Source: Parvularcula maris | Lineage (GTDB): Bacteria > Pseudomonadota > Alphaproteobacteria > Caulobacterales > Parvularculaceae | Reading direction: 5' to 3' | Length of the DNA stretch: 64,000 nt | Assembly (NCBI RefSeq): GCF_024505085.1 | Contig: NZ_JANIBC010000001.1 | Location: 558,001-622,000 of the forward strand | Shown: piece by piece, positions 1-9,990 of the stretch | Position numbering within the stretch: position 1 is the first letter of the stretch | Layout of the letters: each line of letters starts with the position of its first letter | Position numbers and translations under genes: made by a program | Notes under the pieces: model-generated | What the model saw: only the letters and a program-made list of their open reading frames with translations | Database searches by the model: none | Told to the model about the DNA's origin: nothing

Positions 1-459
1 GAACAGCGCCATGTTCTGCCGCGCCGCGTTCTCGAAGATCTGCATCCCGCCCGCCGGGGTCGCGAAGGCTTCGGAGAGCGACTGGCGCATGCTCTCCTGG
101 TTCTTGCGGAACGCCTCCATGGAGGCCTCGAGATAGCTCGGCACGAAGCTCTGCAGGTTGTCGCCGTAGAGGCCGATGAGCTGACGCAGGAAGCGGACGG
201 GGAGGAGGTTCTGCCCCTTGGTCTCCTGCTCGAAGATGATCTGGGCGAGCACCGCGCGGGTCAGGTCGTCGCCGGACTTGGCGTCCACCACCACGAACTC
301 CTCCCCGGCGCGGACCATGCCCGCGAGGGTCTCCAAGGTGACGTAGGTGGAGGTCTTGGTGTTGTAGAGCCGCCGGTTCGCGTACTTCTTGATGACGATG
401 CTCTCGGTCTCCTGCGCGTCGGGCTTGCCTTCTGCCGGGCTAGGTTGTTCGAGAGCCAT
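1..459 (-). CDS. phaR: Polyhydroxyalkanoate synthesis repressor PhaR (partial, C-terminus outside window)
   Basis: The reading frame starts at an ATG whose complement is 457-459 and runs leftward off the window, giving the first 153 residues. Residues 24-33 read KKYANRRLYN, the hallmark of the PHB/PHA accumulation regulator DNA-binding domain, and the following region matches the PHB_acc family (GDDLTRAVLAQIIFEQE). In this family the protein binds TGC-rich DNA and nascent PHA granules, repressing phasin and PHA genes until polymer appears. It is divergent from phaA, with 122 bases between the two starts, as expected for a local regulator of PHA metabolism. The C-terminal end is not visible. 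Confidence 0.93.
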   Translation of the reverse strand, partial: MALEQPSPAEGKPDAQETESIVIKKYANRRLYNTKTSTYVTLETLAGMVRAGEEFVVVDAKSGDDLTRAVLAQIIFEQETKGQNLLPVRFLRQLIGLYGDNLQSFVPSYLEASMEAFRKNQESMRQSLSEAFATPAGGMQIFENAARQNMALF

Positions 460-537
460 ATCGTGCGCCTTCCTGGTCCGTTCCCTTAGGCAGTAACCTA
501 GTGGGCGGGCCAGGGAAAGCCCGCTAGCCCATCTCAG

Positions 538-566
538 TTGCTGCACCCGCGTTGTGCCACTGCAGA
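538..566. promoter_or_regulatory. TGC-rich inverted repeat, possible PhaR operator
   Basis: CTGCA at 541-545 and TGCAG at 561-565 form an inverted repeat in a TGC-rich stretch that also contains TTGCTGC and TTGTGCC, immediately upstream of the phaA ribosome-binding site. Characterised alphaproteobacterial PhaR proteins bind TGC-rich dyads, so a PhaR site between phaR and phaA is plausible. This is inference from position and composition. Confidence 0.3.
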
Positions 567-581
567 ATAAAGGAGAAGTTC

Positions 582-1763
582 ATGAGCCAGGATGTTGTGA
601 TTGCGAGCGCCAAGAGGACGGCCATCGGCAGCTTCGGCGGCACGCTCACGCCGGTCAGCGCCCCCGAGCTCGGCCGCGCTGCCATCGAGGCCGCCATGGA
701 GCAGGCCGGTGTGCAGGGCGAGAACGTCGACGAGGTCATCATGGGCAACGTGCTGACGGCTGGCCTCGGCCAGAACCCGGCGCGCCAGGCCTCGATGAAC
801 GCAGGCATTCCTCAGGAGCGCCCGGCCATGACCATCAACCAGGTCTGCGGCTCCGGCCTTCGCGCGGCGATGCTCGGTGCCCAGGTGATCAGGAACGGCG
901 ACGGCAAGGTCGTCGTGGTCGGTGGCCAGGAGAACATGTCCGCCTCGCCCCACGCCCAAACCCTGCGCGAGGGCCAGAAGATGGGCCCCGTCACCATGGT
1001 CGACACCATGATCGTCGACGGCCTCTGGGACGCCTTCAACAACTACCATATGGGCCAGACCGCCGAGAACCTGGCGGAGAAGTACCAGATCTCCCGCGAC
1101 GACCAGGACGCCTTTGCCGCTGGCTCCCAGCAGAAAGCCGCCGCTGCCCAGGAAGCCGGGCGCTTCGACGACGAGATCACGGCGGTGACCATTAAGAACC
1201 GCAAGGGCGACATCACCTTCGACAAGGACGAGTATATCCGCGGCGGCACCACGGCGGAGAAGCTTGGCGGTCTGCGTCCCGCCTTCGCCAAAGAGGGCTC
1301 GGTGACGGCAGGCAACGCCTCGGGCCTCAATGACGGCGCGGCCGCGCTGGTCCTGATGAGCATGGACGAGGCAGAAGCCAGGGGCGTCACCCCGCTCGCC
1401 CGCATCAAGAGCTTCGCCCATTGCGGCGTCGACCCCTCCATCATGGGTATCGGCCCGGCGCCCGCCTCGCGGCTCGCGCTCGAGAAAGCGGGCTGGCAGC
1501 TTGCCGATCTCGACCTGATCGAGGCCAACGAGGCTTTCGCCGCCCAGGCCCTCTCGGTCGGCAAGGAGCTCGGCTGGGACGCCGAGAAGGTCAACGTCAA
1601 TGGCGGCGCCATCGCCCTTGGCCACCCCATCGGCGCCTCCGGCGCCCGCATCCTCACCACGCTCCTCTACGAGCTGAAGCGCCGCGAGCAGGACAAGGGC
1701 CTCGCCACCCTGTGCATCGGCGGCGGCATGGGCGTCGCCATGTGCGTCGAGCGCGTGCACTAA
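582..1763 (+). CDS. phaA: Acetyl-CoA C-acetyltransferase (biosynthetic thiolase)
   Basis: A 393-residue thiolase, the normal length for PhaA/AtoB. It condenses two acetyl-CoA to acetoacetyl-CoA, the first step to poly-3-hydroxybutyrate. The catalytic triad is visible: Cys89 in [10 protein letters not shown], His348 in GHPIGASG and Cys378 in CIGGGMG, at the same numbers as the Zoogloea enzyme. I chose the ATG at 582 because AGGAG at 571-575 is well spaced from it; an upstream ATG at 552 would add ten unrelated residues. The divergent phaR supports a role in PHA synthesis rather than fatty-acid degradation. No phaB or phaC is next to it; downstream is a repeat-rich spacer and then nuoJ. Confidence 0.93.
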   Translation: MSQDVVIASAKRTAIGSFGGTLTPVSAPELGRAAIEAAMEQAGVQGENVDEVIMGNVLTAGLGQNPARQASMNAGIPQERPAMTINQVCGSGLRAAMLGAQVIRNGDGKVVVVGGQENMSASPHAQTLREGQKMGPVTMVDTMIVDGLWDAFNNYHMGQTAENLAEKYQISRDDQDAFAAGSQQKAAAAQEAGRFDDEITAVTIKNRKGDITFDKDEYIRGGTTAEKLGGLRPAFAKEGSVTAGNASGLNDGAAALVLMSMDEAEARGVTPLARIKSFAHCGVDPSIMGIGPAPASRLALEKAGWQLADLDLIEANEAFAAQALSVGKELGWDAEKVNVNGGAIALGHPIGASGARILTTLLYELKRREQDKGLATLCIGGGMGVAMCVERVH

Positions 1764-2294
1764 TTTAGTTGGCGCTACCGCTCGCTCGCGCTCGCTACTT
1801 GAGCGCCGGCTCGACTTCGCTTTCGCTTCGCTCGCGTTCTCAGCGGGTTAGGGTGGTTGCTTGGTTCCTCCCCCTTCCTGGAGGAGCTGTCCTACGGGTT
1901 GGTCCTTGTTGCAACGCTCTTTCTCTAGCGCTCACTCTTCCTTCTAACGCTCACCACGGCGAAGACCGTGGTGCCCATCTCCTGCGGGTGCTTTCTCGTT
2001 CGGCCTTCAGGTGATGGGTCCCACGGTCTTCGCTGCGCTGCGCCGTGGGAAGCTTGCTGTAGGGGAACCGTCCAGTGCCAAACCCTACCCTCCGTTCGTA
2101 GCGAGGCCGGTGCGAAACGGCCCTCGAGCACGAAGCCTTGCCACCGAAGGTCAGCGCTCTGGGTCGGCGCCACCCGCCGCACCTGAAACCGGGCGGCGGG
2201 GGCTTTCCCTCCCCCATGGTTTGCGCTAGCCGCGCCGGAAATCTTTCGGGCGCGCCGTGCGTGCTGCGCCCATTCCCAATCCGAAGGGTCGCCG
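1764..2294. repeat. 531-bp gene-free spacer with inverted repeats between phaA and nuoJ
   Basis: I see no convincing gene here. The stretch begins with GCTCGCTCGCGCTCGCT-type low-complexity sequence (about 1776-1840). It then carries an imperfect inverted repeat with 21-base arms at 1959-1979 and 2013-2033 (19 of 21 positions pair), inside which the ACCACGG...CCGTGGT motif repeats. Open frames across it encode arginine- and proline-rich nonsense. It separates nuoJ from whatever preceded it, so the nuo operon start is not present upstream in this window. Confidence 0.6.
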
Positions 2295-2924
2295 ATGGGC
2301 TTTGCCGACATCTCCTTCATCGTGTTCGCCGTCTTCACCGTGGTGAGCGGTCTGGGCGTGATCCTCGCCAAGAACCCCGTGCACTCGGTGCTGATGCTGA
2401 TCCTCGCCTTCATCTCGACGGCCGGGCTGTTCGTGCTGATGGGTGCCGAGTACCTCGCCTTCCTCCTGGTCGTCGTCTATGTCGGCGCGGTCGCGGTCCT
2501 GTTCCTGTTCGTCGTGATGATGCTCGACGTCGATTTCGCCGAGCTGCGCGCCGACTACATGCGCTACGCGCCGCTGGGCGGTCTCGTGGCGGTGGCGCTG
2601 GTGGTGCAGATCGGCCTGATGGTCGCCAACTGGCAGATCCCCGACGAGGCGCTGGCCGCGAGGCAGGCCCCGACGGAGGTGATCCGCACAGTCACCGACG
2701 CGGAGGTCGGCAATGCCGAGCAGCTCGGCATGGTGCTCTACACCCGCTACGTGCACTTCTTCCAGATCGCCGGGCTGATCCTCCTGGTCGCCATGATCGG
2801 CGCCATCACCCTGACCTTCCGCGAGCGGCGGGGCATCAAGGTGCAGGATGTGGGCAAGCAGGTCGGGCGCCGCCGCGAGGATGCGGTCGAGGTGGTCTCC
2901 GTGCCCACCGGACGGGGGATCTGA
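2295..2924 (+). CDS. nuoJ: NADH-quinone oxidoreductase subunit J
   Basis: A 209-residue integral membrane subunit of respiratory complex I. It opens with a hydrophobic helix ([20 protein letters not shown]), and the conserved [23 protein letters not shown] segment around residues 54-76 corresponds to the NuoJ/ND6 pi-bulge helix that couples quinone reduction to proton pumping. Five membrane helices can be drawn, followed by a charged cytoplasmic tail. GAAGGG lies just before the ATG. The stop is 4 bases before the nuoK start, so the genes are cotranscribed. Unusually, nuoA-I are not upstream; the preceding gene is phaA. Confidence 0.95.
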   Translation: MGFADISFIVFAVFTVVSGLGVILAKNPVHSVLMLILAFISTAGLFVLMGAEYLAFLLVVVYVGAVAVLFLFVVMMLDVDFAELRADYMRYAPLGGLVAVALVVQIGLMVANWQIPDEALAARQAPTEVIRTVTDAEVGNAEQLGMVLYTRYVHFFQIAGLILLVAMIGAITLTFRERRGIKVQDVGKQVGRRREDAVEVVSVPTGRGI

Positions 2925-2928
2925 ACCG

Positions 2929-3255
2929 ATGGAGAACGAACTCGTCGCAGGCCCGAGCCTCGGTGCCTATCTCACGGTCGCAGGCATTCTCTTCGCCATC
3001 GGCGTCGCGGGCATCTTCCTCAACCGCAAGAACGTCATCATCATCCTGATGTCGATCGAGCTCATGCTCCTCGCCGTGAACATCAACTTCGTGGCCTTCT
3101 CGATGTTCCTTCAGGACCTTGTCGGCCAGGTCTTCGCCTTCATGGTCCTGACCGTGGCCGCCGCGGAAGCCGCCATCGGCCTTGCCATCCTCGTCACCTT
3201 CTTCAGGAACCGCGGCGACATCGCCGTGACCTCCGCCAACACGATGAGGAACTAG
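2929..3255 (+). CDS. nuoK: NADH-quinone oxidoreductase subunit K
   Basis: A 108-residue three-helix subunit of complex I, homologous to mitochondrial ND4L and MrpC. The segment [21 protein letters not shown] contains the conserved membrane glutamate, and a second conserved glutamate sits in the [11 protein letters not shown] helix; both belong to the central proton-conducting chain. The ATG at 2929 follows the nuoJ stop by four bases; an earlier in-frame start at 2848 lies inside nuoJ and would add unrelated residues. The tail is slightly longer than the usual 100-102 residues. Confidence 0.95.
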   Translation: MENELVAGPSLGAYLTVAGILFAIGVAGIFLNRKNVIIILMSIELMLLAVNINFVAFSMFLQDLVGQVFAFMVLTVAAAEAAIGLAILVTFFRNRGDIAVTSANTMRN

Positions 3256-3259
3256 GCCC

Positions 3260-5422
3260 GTGCTACAACAACTCATCGTTCTCCTGCCGCTTTTCGGTGC
3301 CATGGCGGCCATGTCAGTAGGCCGCCTGGCCAGTGCCCGCGCCGCCGAAATCTTGACCACCAGCCTCGTCGGCCTCGCAGCACTTTTCGCCTGGATTACC
3401 TTCTTCCAGGTGGGCTTCGGCGACGGCGAAAGGACGTACATCCTCTTCGAGTGGATCCGCTCGGGCAGCCTCCAGGCCAACTGGGCCGTGCGTGTCGATA
3501 CGCTGTCGGCGGTGATGATGATCGTCATCACGACCGTCTCGGCGCTCGTCCACTGCTACTCCATCGGCTATATGGAGGAGGACCCGTCCAGGCCCCGCTT
3601 CTTCGCCTACCTGTCGCTCTTCACCTTCGCCATGCTGGCGCTGGTGACTGCGGACAACCTCATCCAGCTCTTCTTCGGCTGGGAGGGCGTGGGCCTCGCG
3701 AGCTACCTCCTCATCGGCTTCTGGCACCACAAGAAGTCGGCCAACGACGCGGCCATCAAGGCCTTTGTGGTCAACAGGGTAGGGGATGTGGGCCTCGGCC
3801 TCGGCATCATGGCCTGCTTCTTCGTCTTCGGCTCCGTCGAGTTCGACCCGATCCTCGACATCGTGCGCAATGACGGCCTGGTGCAGCCCTTCTTCAGCCA
3901 GACCGCCGTGCCTCTGTCGGAGCTGAAGATCCAGTTCCTCGACCGCACCTACCCGGCCATCGAGATCGTGGGCGTGCTCCTCTTCATCGGCGCCATGGGC
4001 AAGTCGGCGCAGTTCCTGCTGCACACCTGGCTGCCCGACGCGATGGAGGGTCCGACGCCGGTCTCCGCCCTGATCCACGCGGCCACCATGGTCACGGCGG
4101 GGGTCTTCCTCGTCTGCCGCATGTCGGACCTTTACGCTGCCGCGCCGGTGGCCTCGGCGATCATCACGGTGATCGGCCTGATCACGGCGCTGTTCGCGGC
4201 GACGGTGGGCCTCGTGCAGACCGACATCAAACGGGTCATCGCCTATTCGACGGCCAGCCAGCTCGGCTACATGTTCTTCGCGGCAGGCGTAGGCGGCTAC
4301 GGCGCGGCGATGTTCCACCTCACCACCCACGCCGCCTTCAAAGCGCTTCTGTTCCTCGGCGCGGGCGCGGTAATCCATTTCAGCCACCATGAGCAGGACA
4401 TGCGCAACATGGGCGGGCTCGCGCGGCAGATGCCGGCGACCTTCTTCGCCATGATGCTCGGCACGCTGGCGATCACCGGGGTGGGCATCCCGTTCCTCTA
4501 CCCCGATATTCTACCCGTGCCCTTCGGCTTTGCGGGCTTCGTCTCGAAGGACGTGATCCTGGAGACCGCTTATGGCGGCATCGAGGGCGGGGCGGCCTTT
4601 GCGGGCGCGGCCTTTGTCGGCGGTCTGATCGCGGCGATCCTCACCGGCTTCTACTCCTGGCGGCTCATCTTCCTCACCTTCGGCGGTGAGTGGCGGGCAC
4701 CAGCCGAGGTGCGCAAGCATCCCCACGACGTACCCGGCGTGATGCTGTGGCCGCTGGCACCCCTGGCCATCGGCGCGGTGGTCGCGGGCATGGCGTTCTA
4801 CAAGCCCTTTGTCGGCTACGGCGCGGAGAAGTTCTGGGGCGGCTCGATCCACCTCGCCTCCGAGGACCATGGCGGGGATAGCCATGCCGGTGACGATCAC
4901 GGGACGGACGACCACGGCGCTGCCACCTATGAGGAGACCGGCATCGCCGCCTATGCCGATGCGGACGAGGCACCTGCCGAGGAAGCCTACGGCGACGAAG
5001 CCTATGCCTCAGACGACGCCCATGGCGGCGAGCACCACTTCCCCGCCTGGGTGCTGGTGGCGCCGTTGGCCGCGGGCACGATCGGCCTCGTCCTGGCCTG
5101 GTTCCAGTATGGCCGGGGCAAGCGCGATCCCCTACGGCCCGGTCTCATCCGTCCCGGCGGCATCGTCTACGAGTTCCTCAAGAACCGCTGGTATATCGAT
5201 CGGCTCTACCAGATCCTGTTCCAGGAGCCCGCACGGCTCGTGGGCCGGTTCCTGTGGAAGCGCGGCGATGAGAGCACCATCGACGGCGGCGGCCCCAACG
5301 GCCTCGCCCGCCTGATGAGCGCCAGCGCCAAGAGAACCGTCGGTGTGCAGACCGGCTTCGTCTTCCACTACGCCTTCGTGATGCTCCTCGGCGTCGTCAT
5401 CCTACTCCTGGTCGTCTCCTGA
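3260..5422 (+). CDS. nuoL: NADH-quinone oxidoreductase subunit L
   Basis: A 720-residue antiporter-like proton-pumping subunit at the distal end of the complex I membrane arm. Key residues are visible: Glu142 in [14 protein letters not shown] and Lys248 in [18 protein letters not shown], followed by the broken-helix segment [13 protein letters not shown]. Starts at a GTG four bases after the nuoK stop. Residues about 534-594, between late transmembrane helices, form a hydrophilic loop unusually rich in His, Asp and Glu (repeated DDHG/DEA motifs) before the C-terminal helices resume. The stop codon shares one base with the nuoM start. Confidence 0.96.
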   Translation: MLQQLIVLLPLFGAMAAMSVGRLASARAAEILTTSLVGLAALFAWITFFQVGFGDGERTYILFEWIRSGSLQANWAVRVDTLSAVMMIVITTVSALVHCYSIGYMEEDPSRPRFFAYLSLFTFAMLALVTADNLIQLFFGWEGVGLASYLLIGFWHHKKSANDAAIKAFVVNRVGDVGLGLGIMACFFVFGSVEFDPILDIVRNDGLVQPFFSQTAVPLSELKIQFLDRTYPAIEIVGVLLFIGAMGKSAQFLLHTWLPDAMEGPTPVSALIHAATMVTAGVFLVCRMSDLYAAAPVASAIITVIGLITALFAATVGLVQTDIKRVIAYSTASQLGYMFFAAGVGGYGAAMFHLTTHAAFKALLFLGAGAVIHFSHHEQDMRNMGGLARQMPATFFAMMLGTLAITGVGIPFLYPDILPVPFGFAGFVSKDVILETAYGGIEGGAAFAGAAFVGGLIAAILTGFYSWRLIFLTFGGEWRAPAEVRKHPHDVPGVMLWPLAPLAIGAVVAGMAFYKPFVGYGAEKFWGGSIHLASEDHGGDSHAGDDHGTDDHGAATYEETGIAAYADADEAPAEEAYGDEAYASDDAHGGEHHFPAWVLVAPLAAGTIGLVLAWFQYGRGKRDPLRPGLIRPGGIVYEFLKNRWYIDRLYQILFQEPARLVGRFLWKRGDESTIDGGGPNGLARLMSASAKRTVGVQTGFVFHYAFVMLLGVVILLLVVS

Positions 5423-7017
5423 TGCCTGAAAGCACCAGCGCCATCCCCTGGCTCTCCTTCCTCACCTTCCTGCCGCTGATCGGGGCGGGGGCGATCGCCA
5501 TCCGCCGCGCCATCGCGCCGAACACGGACGAGGCGTCCCTCGCCGATGCCGCGCGGCGCGTCGCGCTTCTCACCACCGGCGTGGTCTTCGCGGCGACCCT
5601 CTTCATCTATTACGGCGTTTTCGATCAGACCCAGGAGGGCTTCCAACTCGTCGAGCAGATGAGCTGGATCGGCGACGGCATCACCTACAAGCTCGGCGTG
5701 GACGGCATCTCGATCCTGTTCGTCTTTCTGACGGCCTTCATCATGCCAGTCTGCATCCTGGCGAGCTGGACCTCGATCAAGGCCCGCGTCAGCGACTACA
5801 TGATCGCCTTCCTGATCCTCGAGACAACGATCATGGGCGTCTTCACCTCGCTCGACCTCGTCCTCTTCTACGTCTTCTTCGAGGCCTCGCTGATCCCGAT
5901 GTTCCTGATCATCGGCATCTGGGGCAGCCCCGGCACGCGAGAGCTCTTCGGGCGGACGGTGTCGAACCGCGTCTATGCCGCGTTCAAGTTCTTCCTCTAC
6001 ACGCTGCTCGGCTCGCTCCTGATGCTGATCGCCATCGTCTATATCTGGCTGACGGTGGGCACGACGGATGTGCCGACGCTGCTGCAGACGGATTTCGGCG
6101 TGGAGGCGCAGCGCTGGCTGTGGCTCGCCTTCTTCGTCAGCTTCGCGGTCAAGATGCCCATGTGGCCGGTGCACACCTGGCTGCCCGACGCGCACGTTCA
6201 GGCGCCGACGGGGGGCTCCATCGTGCTGGCGGCGATCCTCCTCAAGATGGGCGGCTACGGCTTCATCCGCTTCAGCCTGCCCATGTTCCCCGATGCCAGC
6301 GTCGCCTTCTCGGGGCTCGTCTTCGCGCTGAGCGTCATCGCCATCGTCTATACCTCCCTCGTGGCCTTCGCCCAGGAGGACATGAAGAAGCTCATCGCCT
6401 ACTCCTCGGTGGCGCATATGGGCTTCGTCACCATGGGCCTCTTCACCGGCACCCAGCAGGGCATCGACGGCGCCATGTTCCAGATGCTGAGCCACGGCTT
6501 CATCTCCGGCGCGCTCTTCCTCTGTGTGGGCATCCTCTATGAGCGGCGGCACACCCGCTCGATCGCGGCCTTTGGGGGCCTCGCCAAGTCGATGAAGGTC
6601 TTCGCCTTCTTCTTCCTGTTCTTCTCCATGGCCAATGTCGGCCTGCCGGGGCTGTCGGGCTTCATCGGCGAGATCCTGACCATGATCGGCGCCTTCCAGA
6701 TCAACACCTGGGTCGCAGCGCTCGCCGCTCTCGGCATGATCCTGTCGGCGGCTTACGGTCTGCGGCTCTACAGGGAGGTCGTATTCGATCAGCCCACGGG
6801 CGAGGCGACCATGCCGGACCTCAGCCGCCGTGAGCTCGGCCTTCTCGCCGTGCTTGGCTTCATGACCCTTTACCTGGGCGTCCGCCCGACCCCCACCCTC
6901 GACGTCTTCGCCGTGCCCACCAGAAGCATCAGCGCGGAAGTCCTGGCCGCTGCCGAGCGCCGCAACGCCGAGCGGGCAACCGAGGTCGAGGTGGCCGAGA
7001 ACGAGGTGCCGGAATGA
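5422..7017 (+). CDS. nuoM: NADH-quinone oxidoreductase subunit M
   Basis: A 531-residue antiporter-like subunit of complex I. Glu154 in [19 protein letters not shown] and Lys244 in [18 protein letters not shown] are the conserved proton-path residues of the NuoM/ND4 family; the [21 protein letters not shown] segment is characteristic. About 14 membrane helices are predicted. It overlaps nuoL by one base and nuoN by four (ATGA), indicating tight translational coupling. The C-terminal tail after the last helix is a short charged stretch rich in Glu and Ala. Confidence 0.96.
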   Translation: MPESTSAIPWLSFLTFLPLIGAGAIAIRRAIAPNTDEASLADAARRVALLTTGVVFAATLFIYYGVFDQTQEGFQLVEQMSWIGDGITYKLGVDGISILFVFLTAFIMPVCILASWTSIKARVSDYMIAFLILETTIMGVFTSLDLVLFYVFFEASLIPMFLIIGIWGSPGTRELFGRTVSNRVYAAFKFFLYTLLGSLLMLIAIVYIWLTVGTTDVPTLLQTDFGVEAQRWLWLAFFVSFAVKMPMWPVHTWLPDAHVQAPTGGSIVLAAILLKMGGYGFIRFSLPMFPDASVAFSGLVFALSVIAIVYTSLVAFAQEDMKKLIAYSSVAHMGFVTMGLFTGTQQGIDGAMFQMLSHGFISGALFLCVGILYERRHTRSIAAFGGLAKSMKVFAFFFLFFSMANVGLPGLSGFIGEILTMIGAFQINTWVAALAALGMILSAAYGLRLYREVVFDQPTGEATMPDLSRRELGLLAVLGFMTLYLGVRPTPTLDVFAVPTRSISAEVLAAAERRNAERATEVEVAENEVPE

Positions 7018-8471
7018 TCCAGCCTTTCGCCGACGTTCAGCTCCTCCTGCCGGAGCTTCTTCTCTCCATCGTCGCCATGGTGCTCCTGATCGTAGGCGCC
7101 CTGATCAAGCGCGACATCACCCGCGAGCTGAGCTTCGTAGCCGCGCTGTCGCTCTTGGGTGCGGCGCTCTTGGTGCGCAGCCCGGAGGAAGGCTTCGTCA
7201 TCTTCGGCGGCGCCTTCGCCACGGACGAGTTCGCCCGCTTCGGCCGCATCGCCATCTTCGTGACGGCGGGCCTGGCCCTCCTTCTCTCCAATGGATTCTT
7301 CCGTCGCGAGAAGCTCCTGCGACCTGAATATGTCGTCCTGGTGCTGCTCAGCTCCATCGGCATGGGGCTGATGGTTTCCGCGACGGACCTCATCGCCGTC
7401 TACCTAGGCGTCGAGCTGCAGTCCCTCTGCGTCTACATCATGGCGACGCTGAACCGCGACTCGAAGCGGTCCACCGAGGCGGGTCTCAAATACTTCGTGC
7501 TCGGTGCGCTGAGCTCGGGCTTCCTCCTCTACGGCGCCTCGCTGATCTACGGTTTCACGGGCTCGACCCAGTTCGCCGATATCGCCGCCTCTAGCATCGT
7601 CACGGACAGCCCCGTAGGCCTCACCTTCGGGCTGATCTTCTTCGTATCGGCTTTGGCGTTCAAGGTCTCGGCCGCGCCGTTCCATATGTGGACGCCTGAC
7701 GTCTATGAAGGCTCGCCGACACCGGTGACTGCCTTCATGGCAGCGGCACCGAAGCTTGCAGGTATGTTCCTCTTCGGCCGCTTCCTGGTCCAGGCCTTCC
7801 CCGGCCTCATCGACCAGTGGCAACCGGTGATCTGGATCATCTCCGCCGCCTCGATGATCGTCGGTGCGCTGAGTGCCCTCGTTCAGACCAACATCAAGCG
7901 GCTGATGGCCTACTCCTCCATCGGCCATATGGGCTACGCGCTGATCGGCCTTGCCGCGGGCACCGAGACCGGCATCTCCTCGATGGCGAGCTACATGCTC
8001 ATCTACATGCTGATGACCCTCGGCACCTTCGCCTGCATCCTGATGATGCGCCGTCCCGAGGGGATGGCCGAGAACATCACCGACCTCTCCGGCCTGTCCC
8101 AGACGAGACCGGCGCTCGCCATCGCGTTCAGCATCCTCTTCATCTCGCTGGCGGGCATACCCCCCTTCATCGGCTTCTTCGCCAAGTTCTTCGTCTTCAC
8201 GGCGGCGGTGGATGCGGGGCTGATCATCCTCGCGGTGGTGGCAGTGGTGACCTCCGTGATCGCCACCTTCTACTACCTCTCCGTGATCAGAACGATCTGG
8301 TTCGCCGAGCCCACCCCTGAGTTCGTCACCGACCAGGACGCATCCGTGAGGATGACTGCCTCCGGTTCCGCCATCCTGGTGACCTTGGGCACGATCTTCC
8401 TCGTCGGCCCGATCGCGGGCGCCGCCGCTGTGGCAGCGCGCGCGCTCTTCCCAGCCGTCGTCGGCGGGTGA
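7014..8471 (+). CDS. nuoN: NADH-quinone oxidoreductase subunit N
   Basis: A 485-residue antiporter-like subunit of complex I (ND2 homologue). The conserved elements [21 protein letters not shown] (with the membrane Glu) and [22 protein letters not shown] (with Lys) are present, and FAKFFVF near residue 390 matches the family. The start overlaps nuoM by four bases; the GTG start of birA overlaps its stop. It closes the nuoJ-N block, which in alphaproteobacteria is normally followed by birA, coaX and rnj, as here. Confidence 0.96.
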   Translation: MIQPFADVQLLLPELLLSIVAMVLLIVGALIKRDITRELSFVAALSLLGAALLVRSPEEGFVIFGGAFATDEFARFGRIAIFVTAGLALLLSNGFFRREKLLRPEYVVLVLLSSIGMGLMVSATDLIAVYLGVELQSLCVYIMATLNRDSKRSTEAGLKYFVLGALSSGFLLYGASLIYGFTGSTQFADIAASSIVTDSPVGLTFGLIFFVSALAFKVSAAPFHMWTPDVYEGSPTPVTAFMAAAPKLAGMFLFGRFLVQAFPGLIDQWQPVIWIISAASMIVGALSALVQTNIKRLMAYSSIGHMGYALIGLAAGTETGISSMASYMLIYMLMTLGTFACILMMRRPEGMAENITDLSGLSQTRPALAIAFSILFISLAGIPPFIGFFAKFFVFTAAVDAGLIILAVVAVVTSVIATFYYLSVIRTIWFAEPTPEFVTDQDASVRMTASGSAILVTLGTIFLVGPIAGAAAVAARALFPAVVGG

Positions 8472-9187
8472 GGCATCTCCGCCTCGCCTCCTGCGGCTCC
8501 ACCAATGACGAGGCGAAGCGGCGGCTGGGCGAAGGCCTTGTGCCGCCCTTCCTCGTCAGCACCGCCGAGCAGACCGCCGGAAGGGGTAGGGAGGGGCGTA
8601 GCTGGAGCCACCCCAAGGGCAACTTCGCCGGGTCCTTCGCCCTGACGCCTCCGCAGCTTCTCAAAGACGAACCGGGCCTCGCCTCGCTTCTGAGCGGGCT
8701 GTCGGTGATCGAGGCGCTGCAGCACTTCGGCGCGAGCGAAGCGGACCTTCAGGTCAAATGGCCGAACGACGTGCTTCTGGCTGAGCGCAAGGTGGCAGGC
8801 ATCCTGGCCGAGATGGTTTCAAAGAGCGAGGAGATAGCTTTCGTTATCGGCATCGGCGTGAACTTGGTGCAGCCGCCTCGCGAAGCACGCTTTCCGGCGG
8901 CGGCGGTGTTCTCGAAGGATAGCGCACCGGATGAAGCCGCCTTTGGTGACATGCTGGCAGAGAAGCTCTTGCAGTCGATGGCGTTCGCCCAGGAGAACGG
9001 CTCCGCCGCCCTCCGCAGCCGGTTCAAGGCCAGGGCCTGGCGGATCGGGCAGAGTATCGCCATCGGTTCGGGCCAGGGCGCGGCCTCCGGGCTTTTCGAA
9101 GACATCGATCCCCATGGCCGCATTCTCCTGCGCCTAGCCGACGGCTCCTTCCGCACGATCTCGGCAGGAGACGTGTCCCACGGGTGA
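8468..9187 (+). CDS. birA: Biotin--[acetyl-CoA-carboxylase] ligase (class I, no DNA-binding domain)
   Basis: A 239-residue biotin protein ligase. It forms biotinyl-5'-AMP and transfers biotin to the carrier domain of acetyl-CoA carboxylase. The adenylate-binding motif GRGREGRSW is at residues 38-46, and KWPNDVLL with the following ERKVAGIL holds the catalytic lysine and biotin pocket near residue 97. There is no N-terminal winged helix, so it is a class I enzyme without the repressor function of E. coli BirA. It starts at a GTG overlapping the nuoN stop by four bases, giving a coupled cistron. Confidence 0.92.
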   Translation: MRHLRLASCGSTNDEAKRRLGEGLVPPFLVSTAEQTAGRGREGRSWSHPKGNFAGSFALTPPQLLKDEPGLASLLSGLSVIEALQHFGASEADLQVKWPNDVLLAERKVAGILAEMVSKSEEIAFVIGIGVNLVQPPREARFPAAAVFSKDSAPDEAAFGDMLAEKLLQSMAFAQENGSAALRSRFKARAWRIGQSIAIGSGQGAASGLFEDIDPHGRILLRLADGSFRTISAGDVSHG

Positions 9188-9219
9188 CCGGGGGTTCCGT
9201 TTCGTGCAAAGGCGCACCC

Positions 9220-9990
9220 ATGCTGCTTGCCATCGACGTCGGAAACACGAACACGGTCTTCGCCCTGGTCCATGAGGGTGAGACGCTGGAACGCTGGCGC
9301 GCCTCCACCGTGGCCGAGCGCACCGCCGACGAGTACGCCGTCTGGCTCCTGCAGCTCCTGCGCCTGGCGGGAAGGGGCGAGCTTTCGGCGATCAAGAAGT
9401 GCATCATCTCCACCGTGGTGCCGCAGTCGCTCTTCCATCTGAGGAACCTCTCCCGCCGCTATTTCGAGGTGGAGCCCATGGTGGTCAGCGCCAACATCCC
9501 CGGCATCGAGGTGCGCATCGACCGGCCTTCGGAGGCCGGGGCGGACCGCCTGGTGGGCGCGGTGGCGGGCTTCGTCCAGTATGGCGGGCCGCTGATCATC
9601 ATCGACTCAGGGACAGCCACCACCTTCGACATTGTGGGAGAGGACGGCGGCTTCGAGGGGGGCATCATCGCTCCCGGCATCAATCTCAGCATGAAGGCCC
9701 TGCACGAAGCGGCTGCCCAGCTCCCCCGCATCGCCATCGCCAGGCCCGAGCGGACCATCGGCCGCACCACGGTCGAGGCGCTGCAGTCCGGCATCTTCTG
9801 GGGCTATGTAGGCCTGATCGAGGGCATGATCGACAGGATCACCGCCGAGTACGGCAAACCCATGACCGTGGTGGCAACCGGCGGCGTCTCCTCGCTGTTC
9901 GAGGGGGCAACGGATAAGATTCAGCATTTCGACCAGGACCTGACCATTACCGGCCTGGTCGAGATCGCACGTAGAATGGAAGCGTCCTGA
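9220..9990 (+). CDS. coaX: Type III pantothenate kinase
   Basis: A 256-residue ASKHA-fold kinase that phosphorylates pantothenate in the first committed step of coenzyme A synthesis. It opens with [15 protein letters not shown], the PHOSPHATE-1 motif with Asp6. [10 protein letters not shown] (residues about 128-137) and the [19 protein letters not shown] segment, followed by ATGGVSSLF, complete the ATP site typical of CoaX. I chose the ATG at 9220, preceded by AAAGG; an upstream GTG at 9184 overlapping birA would add 12 non-homologous residues. The stop shares a base with the rnj start. Confidence 0.93.
   Translation: MLLAIDVGNTNTVFALVHEGETLERWRASTVAERTADEYAVWLLQLLRLAGRGELSAIKKCIISTVVPQSLFHLRNLSRRYFEVEPMVVSANIPGIEVRIDRPSEAGADRLVGAVAGFVQYGGPLIIIDSGTATTFDIVGEDGGFEGGIIAPGINLSMKALHEAAAQLPRIAIARPERTIGRTTVEALQSGIFWGYVGLIEGMIDRITAEYGKPMTVVATGGVSSLFEGATDKIQHFDQDLTITGLVEIARRMEAS

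Noticed and set aside
534-1760. Long open frame on the minus strand across phaA
   Set aside because: It is antisense to a thiolase with all catalytic residues; its product is His/Gly/Arg-rich without recognisable structure, as expected from high-GC codon bias.
2138-3049. 303-codon plus-strand frame spanning the spacer, nuoJ and nuoK
   Set aside because: Arg/Pro-rich translation in another frame of nuoJ and nuoK, which are clearly real.
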